The notes beneath the pieces are model-generated. The model did no database searches and was not told the origin of the DNA. It was given only the letters and a program-made list of their open reading frames with translations. The position numbers and the translations under genes are program-made. From CAWJLS01 sp963843755 (GTDB lineage Bacteria; Acidobacteriota; Thermoanaerobaculia; Multivoradales; DATKCC01), in the NCBI GenBank assembly GCA_963843755.1, contig CAWJLS010000010.1, positions 248,001 to 312,000 on the forward strand: a stretch of 64,000 bases of DNA. The letters are read 5' to 3'. Positions 38,298 to 46,715 of the stretch are shown here, in pieces; the first letter of the stretch is position 1, and the number at the start of each line of letters is the position of its first letter.

Positions 38298-40258
38298 GCC
38301 AGACAAGCTACAGGACACCGACGGGTCGGCGGGTGCAACTCGGCAAGTCGCTCGGTCGGGGAGGCGAAGGAGAGGTCCGGCGGGTCCGGGGTGGTCAGGA
38401 GGTCGCCAAGCTCTACTGGCCCGCGAAGCGCTCCTCGGAGCTCCAGAGCAAGCTCGAAGTCATGGTGGCGCGACGACCGCGCGACCCCATGCAGGGCTCC
38501 AGCCACCTCTCGTTCGCCTGGCCCAGCGATGTCCTCCTCGATGCGGGGGGGCGTTTCGTCGGCTTCTTGATGCCCTACCTGGACACGCGGCTCTACCGGC
38601 CGCTCCACATGGTCTATCGGCCGACCGACTACCCGGCGGGCATCGACTGGAAGCTGCTCGCCCAGACCGCCCGGAACCTTTCGTCCGCGATCGACGCCCT
38701 GCATCGAGAAGGGTACGTCGCCGGAGATCTCAACGAGAGCAATGTCCTCGCTGCCACGAACACGGTCGTCACGTTCGTCGACTGCGATTCGATGCAGGTG
38801 CCGGACCTGCGTCGAGGGCGCATTTACCGCTGCACGGTGGGCAAGCCTGAGTACACTGCGCCGGAGCTGCTGGGATACGACTTCTCGAAGGTCGATCGCA
38901 CCGGGCCGAGCGATCGCTTCGCTCTGGCCGTCCTCCTCTGTCAGCTCTTGGTCTGGGGCCGCCATCCCTTCTCCGGACGACCGCCCGCACAGATCTCGGA
39001 CAACATCGCCGCCGGAAAGTCGATCTTCTCCGAGGGATTCTCCATGGCTCCTGGGCGGAAGATCCCGCAGGATCTTCTCCCGGGTGGCGTGACGCGACTC
39101 TTCGAAAGGGCGCTTGTCGAGGGGCACCAATCCCCGGACCGGCGCCCTTCGGCCGGAGAGTGGCAGCGGGAGCTCGACCGTCTGCTCGGGCGGATCCGGG
39201 CGTGCAGCTACAACCCTGCTCACAAGTACAGCGATCACTTGAGTGCATGCCCCTGGTGTGCCTTCGAGAAGCGAACCGGACGACCTGCGTTTCCGGGCCG
39301 GTCAGGCTCTGGCACGCGATCGGCGCGGCGCAGGCCGCGCCGCGGCAGGGCAGCTCCGGGGGTGCGACCCGGCCACCGCCTCGCTACGCCACCGCCATCG
39401 CCGACCTATTCGCCTCCTCTCTCCTCCCCACCGAATCCCTGGCCGGTGGTGTGGAAGCTCGGGCGGGGAGCGTTCCGTCTGGTCGGCGCCTTGCTGTCTC
39501 GGAAGCTCCGAGTGGCGGCCATGGGCTGTGTCGTCGCCCTGCTTTTGGTCGTGATGGTGGTGATGTTCATGGCCCTCACCCTGGGTCGAATGACGACCGC
39601 CTCGCCTGGGTCGAGGGCCGGGGGAGCACCTGCTGCCGCCCAGACCTCGCCACCCGGTACCGGACCGGGCAGGCGGATCGGCCTCGAGTCTTCGCAGAAT
39701 CTCCTGGCGCAGGCGGCGAACAACCGGGCCGACCCAGGGTTCTGGAACCGCCTGGCGGCGGCGCTTCGCCGAGAGGGAAACGGAGCGGCGGCGGCTGCTT
39801 CCAGCGGCCTGGCCACGCTTCTGAGCTCGGAGATCCCTTCTGCCCTGGACTGGAGCTTGGGCCCGGCGACTCTCGACCTTCTCCGGGCCGCGGGAACCGC
39901 AAACGACGAGTGGCTCGGTAACGAAGCGAACCGCTCTGCGGTCTCGGGCTGGAAACAGAGCGCTCAGGCGCTCTACTACCTGGCCCATCTTCTGGATCCC
40001 AGAAACCGCGAGTGGCTTCGGAAGATCGAGCCCCGTGCTGGGCTACGAGTCCTGCGTGGGGTCGACTGGAGTCAGAGCTACGGTGATCAGGACGGCGGAG
40101 ACGGACATAGCGGCGTGATCACCGCGGTTCCCCCCGAGACTCGAGCCGGATGGGTCGAGGTCGATTGGGGCAGAGGCGCCAAGAACTGGTACCGCTGGGG
40201 AGCGGATGGGCAGTACGACTTGGGCCTGGCGATTCCATGGAAAGGGGCCCGTGCCTGA
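38294..40258 (+). CDS. TerY-P-type protein kinase with zinc ribbon, transmembrane helix and outer MIB/HERC2-like domain
   Basis: The protein has 654 residues. The kinase domain spans about 1-290: glycine loop GRGGEGEVRRV, VAIK-type lysine in VAKLYW, catalytic loop GDLNESNVL (about 143-151) in place of HRD, metal motif DCDS in place of DFG, and PEYTAPEL in the activation segment. These substitutions are normal in TerY-P kinases. A zinc-ribbon-like segment (CSYNPAHKYSDHLSACPWC) lies at about 303-322. After a proline-rich linker comes one membrane helix (about 406-430, ALLLVVMVVMFMALTL), a helical region, and at about 582-648 a domain with GLRVLRGVDW, YGDQDGGDGHSG and GAKNWYRWGADGQYDL. This matches the MIB/HERC2 pattern. 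Topology puts that domain outside. Confidence 0.88.
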   Translation: MSQTSYRTPTGRRVQLGKSLGRGGEGEVRRVRGGQEVAKLYWPAKRSSELQSKLEVMVARRPRDPMQGSSHLSFAWPSDVLLDAGGRFVGFLMPYLDTRLYRPLHMVYRPTDYPAGIDWKLLAQTARNLSSAIDALHREGYVAGDLNESNVLAATNTVVTFVDCDSMQVPDLRRGRIYRCTVGKPEYTAPELLGYDFSKVDRTGPSDRFALAVLLCQLLVWGRHPFSGRPPAQISDNIAAGKSIFSEGFSMAPGRKIPQDLLPGGVTRLFERALVEGHQSPDRRPSAGEWQRELDRLLGRIRACSYNPAHKYSDHLSACPWCAFEKRTGRPAFPGRSGSGTRSARRRPRRGRAAPGVRPGHRLATPPPSPTYSPPLSSPPNPWPVVWKLGRGAFRLVGALLSRKLRVAAMGCVVALLLVVMVVMFMALTLGRMTTASPGSRAGGAPAAAQTSPPGTGPGRRIGLESSQNLLAQAANNRADPGFWNRLAAALRREGNGAAAAASSGLATLLSSEIPSALDWSLGPATLDLLRAAGTANDEWLGNEANRSAVSGWKQSAQALYYLAHLLDPRNREWLRKIEPRAGLRVLRGVDWSQSYGDQDGGDGHSGVITAVPPETRAGWVEVDWGRGAKNWYRWGADGQYDLGLAIPWKGARA

Positions 40259-40283
40259 TGCAGTGGTTCTAGGGAGGAATAGC

Positions 40284-40799
40284 ATGCTCCAGAGAGCGAT
40301 CGATTTCTTGACCTCACCGGGATATGTGGTCGGGGTCTTGTCCACCGCAAGCGTCAGCATGTTTGCGTACTTGGCGAGATCCTACGCCAGAGTCATCAAG
40401 TCGTGGCTAGTCGAGGTGAGGACTGAGGTGAAGAAGGCCGAATCTAGAGACGCGGAGGCTCTGGTCCAACAAGCAAGGGTGAGCGAGCGGATCTTGCTTG
40501 GGGTGGTGCTCGATGAGCTCCGGGCCCGTCTACGCGTTCAGACGTCTCTGCTTCTGAGCCTTCTCGTTTTGTTGCTGGGTGGGGGGATCTTGTTTCTCTA
40601 CCTTGAGTCCGAATCGACTCTGGCCTTGCCCGTGTCTCTCTCGATCGGATTGGTTCTAGTTACGATGTGTTCCGTCGTGCTCTTTGTCGTTTCCTTGGCC
40701 GATGAAGGAGATGCTGGGAGGAACGCCAAACTGTTGGTCGAGATTCTCGATGAGGAAAAGGACAGAGACGGAGAAGACGGAGAAGATGCTCGGCCTTGA
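40284..40799 (+). CDS. Small membrane protein at the end of the triad
   Basis: The protein has 171 residues; ATG 40284 follows AGGGAGGA. An N-terminal helix (GYVVGVLSTASVSMFAYLA) is followed by a charged helical stretch, then two helices (TSLLLSLLVLLLGGGILFLYL and PVSLSIGLVLVTMCSVVLFVVSL). An acidic tail (EILDEEKDRDGEDGEDA) closes the protein. Its G+C content is visibly lower than that of the flanking genes, suggesting later arrival. It lies 25 bases after the kinase on the same strand. Family not recognised. Confidence 0.7.
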   Translation: MLQRAIDFLTSPGYVVGVLSTASVSMFAYLARSYARVIKSWLVEVRTEVKKAESRDAEALVQQARVSERILLGVVLDELRARLRVQTSLLLSLLVLLLGGGILFLYLESESTLALPVSLSIGLVLVTMCSVVLFVVSLADEGDAGRNAKLLVEILDEEKDRDGEDGEDARP

Positions 40800-40885
40800 C
40801 TGATCCGAGCGTTCAGTCGAGAGTCCCTACGGGGTATAAGGGTGCGGTTTCGGCCGCCCGGCATGGAGCGGGCAGGCCTCTCCGG

Positions 40886-42220
40886 TCAACGGTCGCGATG
40901 CGATCTCGACCGGTCAGATGCGAGTTGCCCTCTTTTCGGTAGGAGGTCCGAAAGCCGGGTCGTCTTCGGAAGGGCATCCACGAAGCGCTCCTGGACGAGC
41001 CGCATCGAACCACCGATACAGGCCCCGACGATGCAGTCGGCCAGCAGCCGGCTCAGGGCCCCGGCTTCGATGCCGGCGAAATGGCTCAGGGGCTCGAACG
41101 CCAGACCGCCGACGAGCCCTCCGATGAAGCCGCCGAACCCGCAGGCTTTGAGGTCTTCTCTGGTGTTCTCGCGAACGCCCTGGCCGAGTCCGATCACCAG
41201 GCCCATCAGCGCCCAACTTCCGATCCTGAAGAGCAACAGGGCGAGTGGACTGGTGGTCTGGCGAGCGTCCGGAGCTCCGGTCGTGCCGGAGTTCATGGCG
41301 ATCCTCTCTGTGTAGATCCGGTCGAACACATCGACCAGGTCGTCCGCCCGCTGGACTGGGAAGTACTGGCCCCCGGTCGGCCGGGCGATGGCCTGGTCGA
41401 GGAGGGCGGCATCGACACCCGAGCCCAGACCGATGGTGTAGACGGTGATCGACTCTGCCCGGGCCCGCTCGACGATGGAGGGATCGAACGCGCCGATCCC
41501 GTCGGTCAGAAAGATGACGAACCGGTCGCGCGAGGCGGCCGGGTTGGCGTCGAGCGCGCCCACGGCGGCGCTCAGGCCGGCGGTCAGACTGGTTCCGCCG
41601 GAGCTGTCGACGGCACTTACTGCCTGTTTGGCCCTGGCGCGCGCGTCCGCGGAGCTCAGGAAGGTCAATGGCAGCAGGACCGTGCCCTGCAGGTCGAAGT
41701 CGACGACGGCGACCCGGTCCGTAGGGCTCAGCCGTTCGATGAGCTCCTGGGCCGCGTCCTTCCGTTTGCCCCACGGATCGTTGCCCCAGAACAGGAGTTG
41801 ACGCATGCTTCCCGACGAGTCGAGGGCGATCGCCAGGTCCGCCGTCGATTGTCCCTGGTAGCGGATCGGCAGGAGTCCGAAGACGGATTGCCCGAGAGCT
41901 CCGCCCAAGGCACCTCCGACGGCTCCGAGAATCAGTCCGAGGGTGAGGCCGTAGGCGAGGAGCTTGGGGCGGTGGAGGATCAGCCCTTCCGTCATTCCCA
42001 GGCAGGCGCCCACGGCCAGGCCGTAGCCTCCGAAGTAGAAGGCCATGCGGAGGATGTTCCCCGACAGGGAGCCGCCGAACCCAGGATCTGTTCCCAGCAA
42101 CTCCATCAGGGCGAAGCCGACGAAGCCGCCCACGGCGCCGGTGGCGATGAAGTACTTGGATCGAGGTCTCCTGGCCAAGACGGTCTCCTTCACGAGATGG
42201 AGGCTGTCGGCGACCCCCAC
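40886..42220 (-). CDS. Membrane-anchored vWA-domain protein
   Basis: The protein has 444 residues from GTG 42220. Three N-terminal glycine-rich helices (FIATGAVGGFVGFALMELL, AFYFGGYGLAVGACLGMTEG, LILGAVGGALGGALG) precede a vWA domain (about 125-310) with intact metal site: LDSSGSM, GGTSLTAGL and LTDGIGAFD. Three more glycine-zipper helices follow (SWALMGLVIGLGQGV, CGFGGFIGGLVGGLAF, CIVGACIGGSMRLV). It faces the triad from the opposite strand and is the second vWA protein of the island. It may interact with the triad proteins. Function otherwise unknown. Confidence 0.8.
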   Translation of the reverse strand: MGVADSLHLVKETVLARRPRSKYFIATGAVGGFVGFALMELLGTDPGFGGSLSGNILRMAFYFGGYGLAVGACLGMTEGLILHRPKLLAYGLTLGLILGAVGGALGGALGQSVFGLLPIRYQGQSTADLAIALDSSGSMRQLLFWGNDPWGKRKDAAQELIERLSPTDRVAVVDFDLQGTVLLPLTFLSSADARARAKQAVSAVDSSGGTSLTAGLSAAVGALDANPAASRDRFVIFLTDGIGAFDPSIVERARAESITVYTIGLGSGVDAALLDQAIARPTGGQYFPVQRADDLVDVFDRIYTERIAMNSGTTGAPDARQTTSPLALLLFRIGSWALMGLVIGLGQGVRENTREDLKACGFGGFIGGLVGGLAFEPLSHFAGIEAGALSRLLADCIVGACIGGSMRLVQERFVDALPKTTRLSDLLPKRGQLASDRSRSHRDR

Positions 42221-42283
42221 TCTCTGTCGACCCGTTTCCTTTCGTGAAGGGTGATCTCTCGAGTGTCATCGGGAGCCCGGCGC

Positions 42284-42472
42284 CTACGTCCGGCCGGCGG
42301 CGACGTAGTCGGCGGCGAAGCAGAGCGGGCCGGCCAGGCTCCACTCTTCGAGCGGACCGGTCTTCGGGGTGCCGCCGGTGAAGGTCGCGGGGATGGCGGT
42401 GCCCTCCGGGTCCCCTCGCCTCGGCCGTTCCGGCCGTTTCTGCCGTCTCGGTGCGAGGCGGTGGAGCCGCCG
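42284..42472 (-). pseudogene. In-frame coding-like tail after the stop of the MA-type peptidase
   Basis: Directly after the TGA of the next gene (42473-42475), the same minus-strand frame stays open for 62 codons to TAG at 42284. The first part is arginine-rich. The second has the composition of a true protein end (GTAIPATFTGGTPKTGPLEE, then WSLAGPLCFAADYVAAGR). No start codon with a ribosome-binding site is seen. It could be a remnant of another gene (GPLCxxxD recalls the end of PLP-dependent decarboxylases, weakly) or a tail cut off by a nonsense mutation. Confidence 0.35.
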
Positions 42473-45400
42473 TCACGGCCGCATCCCGTACCGCTTCATG
42501 TCCCGGGCGGCCGCGCCCAGGTCCCGTTCGGCCCGGCGGAGGTAGGCGCCGGCGTCGAGGGCGTTGCCCTTGCTGCACGAGGCGGCCATGCCGGCGAACG
42601 CCTGGAAGGCGGCGTTCAGATCCTGCTCGAGCGCCTGGTCGGGTGGGTGGAGGGTCTGCGGGTCGTGGAGGAACTGGTTGATCTGGCCGCTGAGGGTGAC
42701 GCAGACGATCGGGTTCGGGATCTTGCCCTCGTGGAGGGGGCCGAGGATGTCGCGCAGCGACGCCTTGAACGGTGCCAGGTCGCGGTTGTAGGTCTGGTAC
42801 CAGGACGCCATCGTCAGTTGAGAGCTCCGGGAGCGACGGTGGGCGCGGTCGTCGCCGCGGGCCTGGCGCATCAGCCGCTGGGCGGAGTCGCTCCGCCGCA
42901 CGATGCCGTCGAGCTCCTGGTCGTAGCGCACGATCTCGGTCGGCCATCCCGAGGGCGCGCTGTCGACGCACCAGGTCCAGACGGCGTGGTCGAGCTCGGA
43001 CACGCTCTGCCCCAAGACCTCCCGGATCACCTGCTCGGTCGACAGGCCGCGGCTGTAGGCCTCGGCGAAGGCACGGATCGTCTTCACGCCGTGGACGGCT
43101 TCCAGGTAGTGGATCACCCAGGCGGACTCGCCGTAGGCCAGGTCGACGAGCTGCGGCTCGGCGAAGCCTTCGAGGATCGCCTCGATCATGGGCAGCGAGA
43201 TCACCCGGCCGGTCGCCTCGAGATCCGGGATCGGGTTGACCCGCCCCGGGACCATTTCGACGTGCTGGGCCAGCCCCTCCTGGAACCAGTCCGGCGCCCG
43301 GTCGTAGGTCTCCTGGGCGAGGAGCGCGTGGGCCACCTCGTGGCTCAGCACGCTGACCAGCCGGGGGTGGAGGCTCTGGAGGTCGGCGAACGGCACCCGC
43401 ACCCGGCCGTCGTAGAGGCCGAGGACCAGCACGCCGCTCGAGTGGGCGCGCAGGAACCGCTCGAGGGGGAAGAGGTCGACCTCGATCGGGTGGCCGGGGC
43501 GCAGCGGTACCCAGCGGCTGATCCGCTCCCGCTCGGCCTCGAGCACGACGCCGAGCGTCTCGGCGTAGCTCCGGCTGGTCATCCGCGGGTAGATGATCTC
43601 GAAGTGGTCGCTCCAGAAGCGGTCCTGGTTGTCGTAGAGCCACTTCTCGAGGCGGATCTGCTCGATGCGGGCGTTGTTGGAGGCGAGCGGCGACAGCGCC
43701 GAGGCCTTCTGCAGCAGGCGCAGTGCCGTGTCGAACTCCCGGTCGCTGACGAACAGCTCGGCGAGCTGGTAGAGGACTCCCGGCGCCGGCCGGCGGCTGT
43801 CCATGGAGGCCTTGGCCAGGCGGACCAGGAGCGACCGCGCGTCGGCGCCGCGGGAGGTCTTGCGCAGGGCGAGCGCCCGGAGCTGACCGAGCACCGCCGG
43901 CACCCGGTCGATCTGGTTTTCGATGCCTTCGGTCAGCACCACCAGGTCGTCCCACCGGTCGGCCTCGGCGAGGGCGGTGGCCGCCTCCAGGATCTGCCGG
44001 CGCAGGCGCGGCTGCCCGAAGGCGGTCATCCCCCGGGCCTGGTCGGTCAGGAGGTCGAGGTGCGCCAGGGCGGCCTCCTGGTCGCGGCGTTTCCATTCCG
44101 CCGCGTCCGCCTGCCGGGTGCCGGCCGGGGCCAGCGCGGCGCCGCCGGGGATCTCGATCAGGGCCGGCTCGTCGGGCGGTCCGACCTCGATCCGGAGCAG
44201 CCGGCCGAGGGCGCTGGCCCGGGCGTCCGGCGGCAGGCGGGCGGGGTGGCGGCCGAGGTCTGGGGCCTCGACGGTCGGCTCGTCGGGCGAGCCGGCGTGG
44301 ATGATGGGGAAGAGGGTCGCCCGGGCGATCAGCGTCGCCAGCAGCGGGTTGCCGAACAGCTCCGCTCGCAGGATCGGCCGCTCGGTCCAGGCCTGGCGAA
44401 GGACCGCCTCGCCCTCCTTCGCATGGTCGTCGAGCAGGTCGAGCTGAGCCCGGAGATACCAGACCTCGGCGACCCGTGAGCCCATCTCGGCGAGCTGGAT
44501 GGTCTCCACCTCGCTCTGGCGCTGGAAGCCCAGGGCCGCCAGGGCGGCGGCGCTTTCGAGCCGCAGGCCGTCGTGGTCCGGTCCGGCCGTGCGCACCGTG
44601 TCGTAGGCCAGGGATGCGTCCTCGTCCGCGCCGCGGGCGGTCGCCAACCGCGCGCGGAGCAGGTCGGCCAGCGGCACCGGCCCGGGCTCCGGCATGCCGG
44701 CGAGGATCGCCTCCGCCTCGTGCAGGTCGACCTGGCGCAGGAGGAGCTGGGCGCGCCAGAGGTCGGCTACCTGGTGGGGGAGCCCCTCCGGGGCGACCTG
44801 GGCGATCGTCTCGCCGAGGGCGCTGGGGTCGCCGTCGGTCGCCAGCTTCCAGCGGATGTCCCGCAGCATGCCGAGGCGGGTGACCGAGCCCTGCCCGGAG
44901 GCGCCGCCCTCGTTTCGTGCGGCGGGATCGCTCGCCGGCGCCTCGGCGGTCCGACCGGCGGTGGGGTCGTCCCCGGAGGCTCCGGGGGCGCCGCAGGAGA
45001 GGGCCAGAACGGCCAGGGCGAGGACCGAGAGCCGGGGCCGGAGCGGCCGGTGCGCCGCGAAACGAGCGAGGGCCGTCAGGGCGGAGAGGGCCCCGAGGGA
45101 GACCAGCAGTCCGATCGGCACGTGCGGGGCGCCGGCGGGGGCCGTCGGCGGACGCGGCGCGAGAGAGGCGTCGTGGGGGTCGAAGAAGGTCTCCTCGTGG
45201 GACGGCGCGGGCTCGGACAGCGACCGGAGCTCGGCGATCCGCCAGCCGCGGCCCCCGAGCGCCTCGTCCGTCCCGTCCGAGGTCTGCCCGTCCGGAGCCT
45301 GGTCGTCGCGCTCCAGGCGGAGCAGCACGGTGTCGTCCGCCCCGGATGGGAAGACGACGTAGAACAGCGCGACGCTCTTCGGCGTGCCCGGCGCCGGGGT

Positions 45401-45715
45401 GACCAGTGTCCAGGTGGCGCCGGCGGGCGGGCCGGCGCGGACCTCGATCTCGCGCACCGCCTCGTCCGGGGCGAGCCGGCTCCACGGCGACGACGGCGCG
45501 AGTCGGTCGCTCCAGGCCTCGCCGCCCTCGGCCAGGTAGCGCGCCACCAGCTCCACCGCGGCGCGCTCGGTCGCCGAGATCGGGCGTGGCTCGAGCCTGT
45601 CGGCGGCCTGCGCCGCCCCTATCGCTGACGCTCCTCCGACGATCCCCACCAAGATGAACGCCGCGATCCGGGCGGTCAGCCCGGCGCCGGCGTCGCGCAG
45701 TTGCGCTCCCGACAT
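42473..45715 (-). CDS. Membrane-linked gluzincin peptidase (peptidase MA-like) with helical-repeat region
   Basis: The protein has 1080 residues from ATG 45715; a longer frame to 45844 adds unlikely sequence. A signal or anchor helix (ARIAAFILVGIVGGASAIGA) is followed by a domain of about 180 residues, a second helix (VPIGLLVSLGALSALTALA) and a lipobox-like LAVLALSCGAPG. A long TPR-like helical region (about 280-700) follows. The peptidase domain holds HExxH in VSVLSHEVAHALLAQE with downstream acidic WFQEGLAQHVE, as in the MA family. The C-terminus (RDLGAAARDMKRYGMRP) ends the frame, but see the open tail beyond it. It probably acts on envelope proteins. Substrate unknown. Confidence 0.8.
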   Translation of the reverse strand: MSGAQLRDAGAGLTARIAAFILVGIVGGASAIGAAQAADRLEPRPISATERAAVELVARYLAEGGEAWSDRLAPSSPWSRLAPDEAVREIEVRAGPPAGATWTLVTPAPGTPKSVALFYVVFPSGADDTVLLRLERDDQAPDGQTSDGTDEALGGRGWRIAELRSLSEPAPSHEETFFDPHDASLAPRPPTAPAGAPHVPIGLLVSLGALSALTALARFAAHRPLRPRLSVLALAVLALSCGAPGASGDDPTAGRTAEAPASDPAARNEGGASGQGSVTRLGMLRDIRWKLATDGDPSALGETIAQVAPEGLPHQVADLWRAQLLLRQVDLHEAEAILAGMPEPGPVPLADLLRARLATARGADEDASLAYDTVRTAGPDHDGLRLESAAALAALGFQRQSEVETIQLAEMGSRVAEVWYLRAQLDLLDDHAKEGEAVLRQAWTERPILRAELFGNPLLATLIARATLFPIIHAGSPDEPTVEAPDLGRHPARLPPDARASALGRLLRIEVGPPDEPALIEIPGGAALAPAGTRQADAAEWKRRDQEAALAHLDLLTDQARGMTAFGQPRLRRQILEAATALAEADRWDDLVVLTEGIENQIDRVPAVLGQLRALALRKTSRGADARSLLVRLAKASMDSRRPAPGVLYQLAELFVSDREFDTALRLLQKASALSPLASNNARIEQIRLEKWLYDNQDRFWSDHFEIIYPRMTSRSYAETLGVVLEAERERISRWVPLRPGHPIEVDLFPLERFLRAHSSGVLVLGLYDGRVRVPFADLQSLHPRLVSVLSHEVAHALLAQETYDRAPDWFQEGLAQHVEMVPGRVNPIPDLEATGRVISLPMIEAILEGFAEPQLVDLAYGESAWVIHYLEAVHGVKTIRAFAEAYSRGLSTEQVIREVLGQSVSELDHAVWTWCVDSAPSGWPTEIVRYDQELDGIVRRSDSAQRLMRQARGDDRAHRRSRSSQLTMASWYQTYNRDLAPFKASLRDILGPLHEGKIPNPIVCVTLSGQINQFLHDPQTLHPPDQALEQDLNAAFQAFAGMAASCSKGNALDAGAYLRRAERDLGAAARDMKRYGMRP

Positions 45716-46114
45716 CGCCCCGTCTCCTCGTCGTTTCGGCTCCGTCTCGGTCGACCCGGTGTCGACTCCACGAGGACCGGAGCGGCTCGTGCCATGCCGT
45801 CCGGGTCTCTCGGATTCCGTCCTCGTGTGACAGTTCTCGACCATACCGTTTCATCCCACCCCTCCGCCCACCCGTTCGGGTGGCGGTCGGCCCACCCTCC
45901 GCCAAACCGCGGAACCTACCCCCGGGGGTATTTGTGAGCACCCCGGTCACTAGGCAGTATGAACGAGCGCGGAATCGACCCCTCCGGTGGTTCCGGCGAC
46001 AGCATGACGACGAGCACTCCCACTCCCTCCGTCGTCCCTGGACGAACGCGTTCCGGGGACCAGGCGAGCTCCTCCGAGCCTGCCGGACGAGGTACACCGA
46101 ACAGGAGATCGGCG
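45716..46114. other. Divergent intergenic region with short hairpins
   Basis: If the hemerythrin-like gene starts at 46115, there are about 400 bases here between divergent genes. It contains a CCACCCGTTCGGGTGG hairpin (about 45875-45892), the TACCCCCGGGGGTA palindrome at 45917, and 52 in-frame codons of low-complexity sequence upstream of 46115. No other gene seen. Confidence 0.5.
45917..45930. promoter_or_regulatory. TACCCCCGGGGGTA palindrome, candidate CsoR/RcnR/CstR-type operator
   Basis: A perfect 14-base palindrome consists of TA, a C-run, a G-run and TA, as in operators of the CsoR/RcnR/CstR repressor family. These repressors respond to copper, nickel/cobalt or persulfides. It lies 29 bases before an ATG at 45959 and 185 bases before the preferred start of the hemerythrin-like gene, and could control that gene. 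No such repressor gene lies in the window. Confidence 0.5.
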
Positions 46115-46609
46115 ATGCGGAACGAACCGGGACGGACTCCGTCCCAGACGGAGCCCCGCATGGATGGCGCTGGACGCGGTGCGGCGGCCGCGGCGACGCC
46201 GGCTGTGAGCGGGGAACAGATCCACGAGGAGCACCTCCACCTGCGCGCGCTGCTCGAACGGATCGCGGGCACGCGGGGGCTGGTGCCGCTGCTGGAGCTG
46301 CTGGGAGAGCTGGGTGCCGCGCTCGAGGCCCATTTCGCGCACGAGGAGGCCCCCGGCGGCCTCCAGGACGTCGTCGGTTCTTCGGCGCCGCACCTGCTCG
46401 AGCGGGTCGACGTCCTGTTCGACGAGCACCGCCAGTGCCTCGCAGAGCTGGAGCGTCTGCGGAGCGCCGCCCGGGCGGCCCTGGACGGGCCGGTGGCCGA
46501 GGTGCTCGCGGGGGTGGACGATCTCTGCCGCATGCTCCACGACCACGAGGCGGCGGAGACGGAGATCCTCTCCGGCTCGCTCTACGACGAGCTCGGAGGG
46601 AGCGGCTAG
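46115..46609 (+). CDS. Hemerythrin-like domain protein
   Basis: The protein has 164 residues from ATG 46115, which has AGGAGA at 7 bases. An in-frame ATG at 45959 would add 52 low-complexity residues. The di-iron four-helix bundle ligands are visible in order: EEHLHLRALLERI, LEAHFAHEEAPGG, VLFDEHRQCL and MLHDHEAAETEIL. Such proteins bind O2, NO or related species. Placed directly before oxygen-sensitive ferredoxin-dependent enzymes, it may sense or scavenge oxygen or NO. Confidence 0.82.
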   Translation: MRNEPGRTPSQTEPRMDGAGRGAAAAATPAVSGEQIHEEHLHLRALLERIAGTRGLVPLLELLGELGAALEAHFAHEEAPGGLQDVVGSSAPHLLERVDVLFDEHRQCLAELERLRSAARAALDGPVAEVLAGVDDLCRMLHDHEAAETEILSGSLYDELGGSG

Positions 46610-46715
46610 GGCTTCCCACGGGGACGCGGGAAGCAGAGCCCGGAGCCGGAACCGCACGCGGCCGACGGGCCTCTCAACAGAGGAAGGCGAGACGAGACAT
46701 CAGGTTGGAGACGCG

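Noticed and set aside
40914..46619. Continuous minus-strand frame of 1901 codons
   Set aside because: It is almost entirely Arg/Pro/Gly and lies over two well-supported genes in another frame; an artefact of very high G+C.
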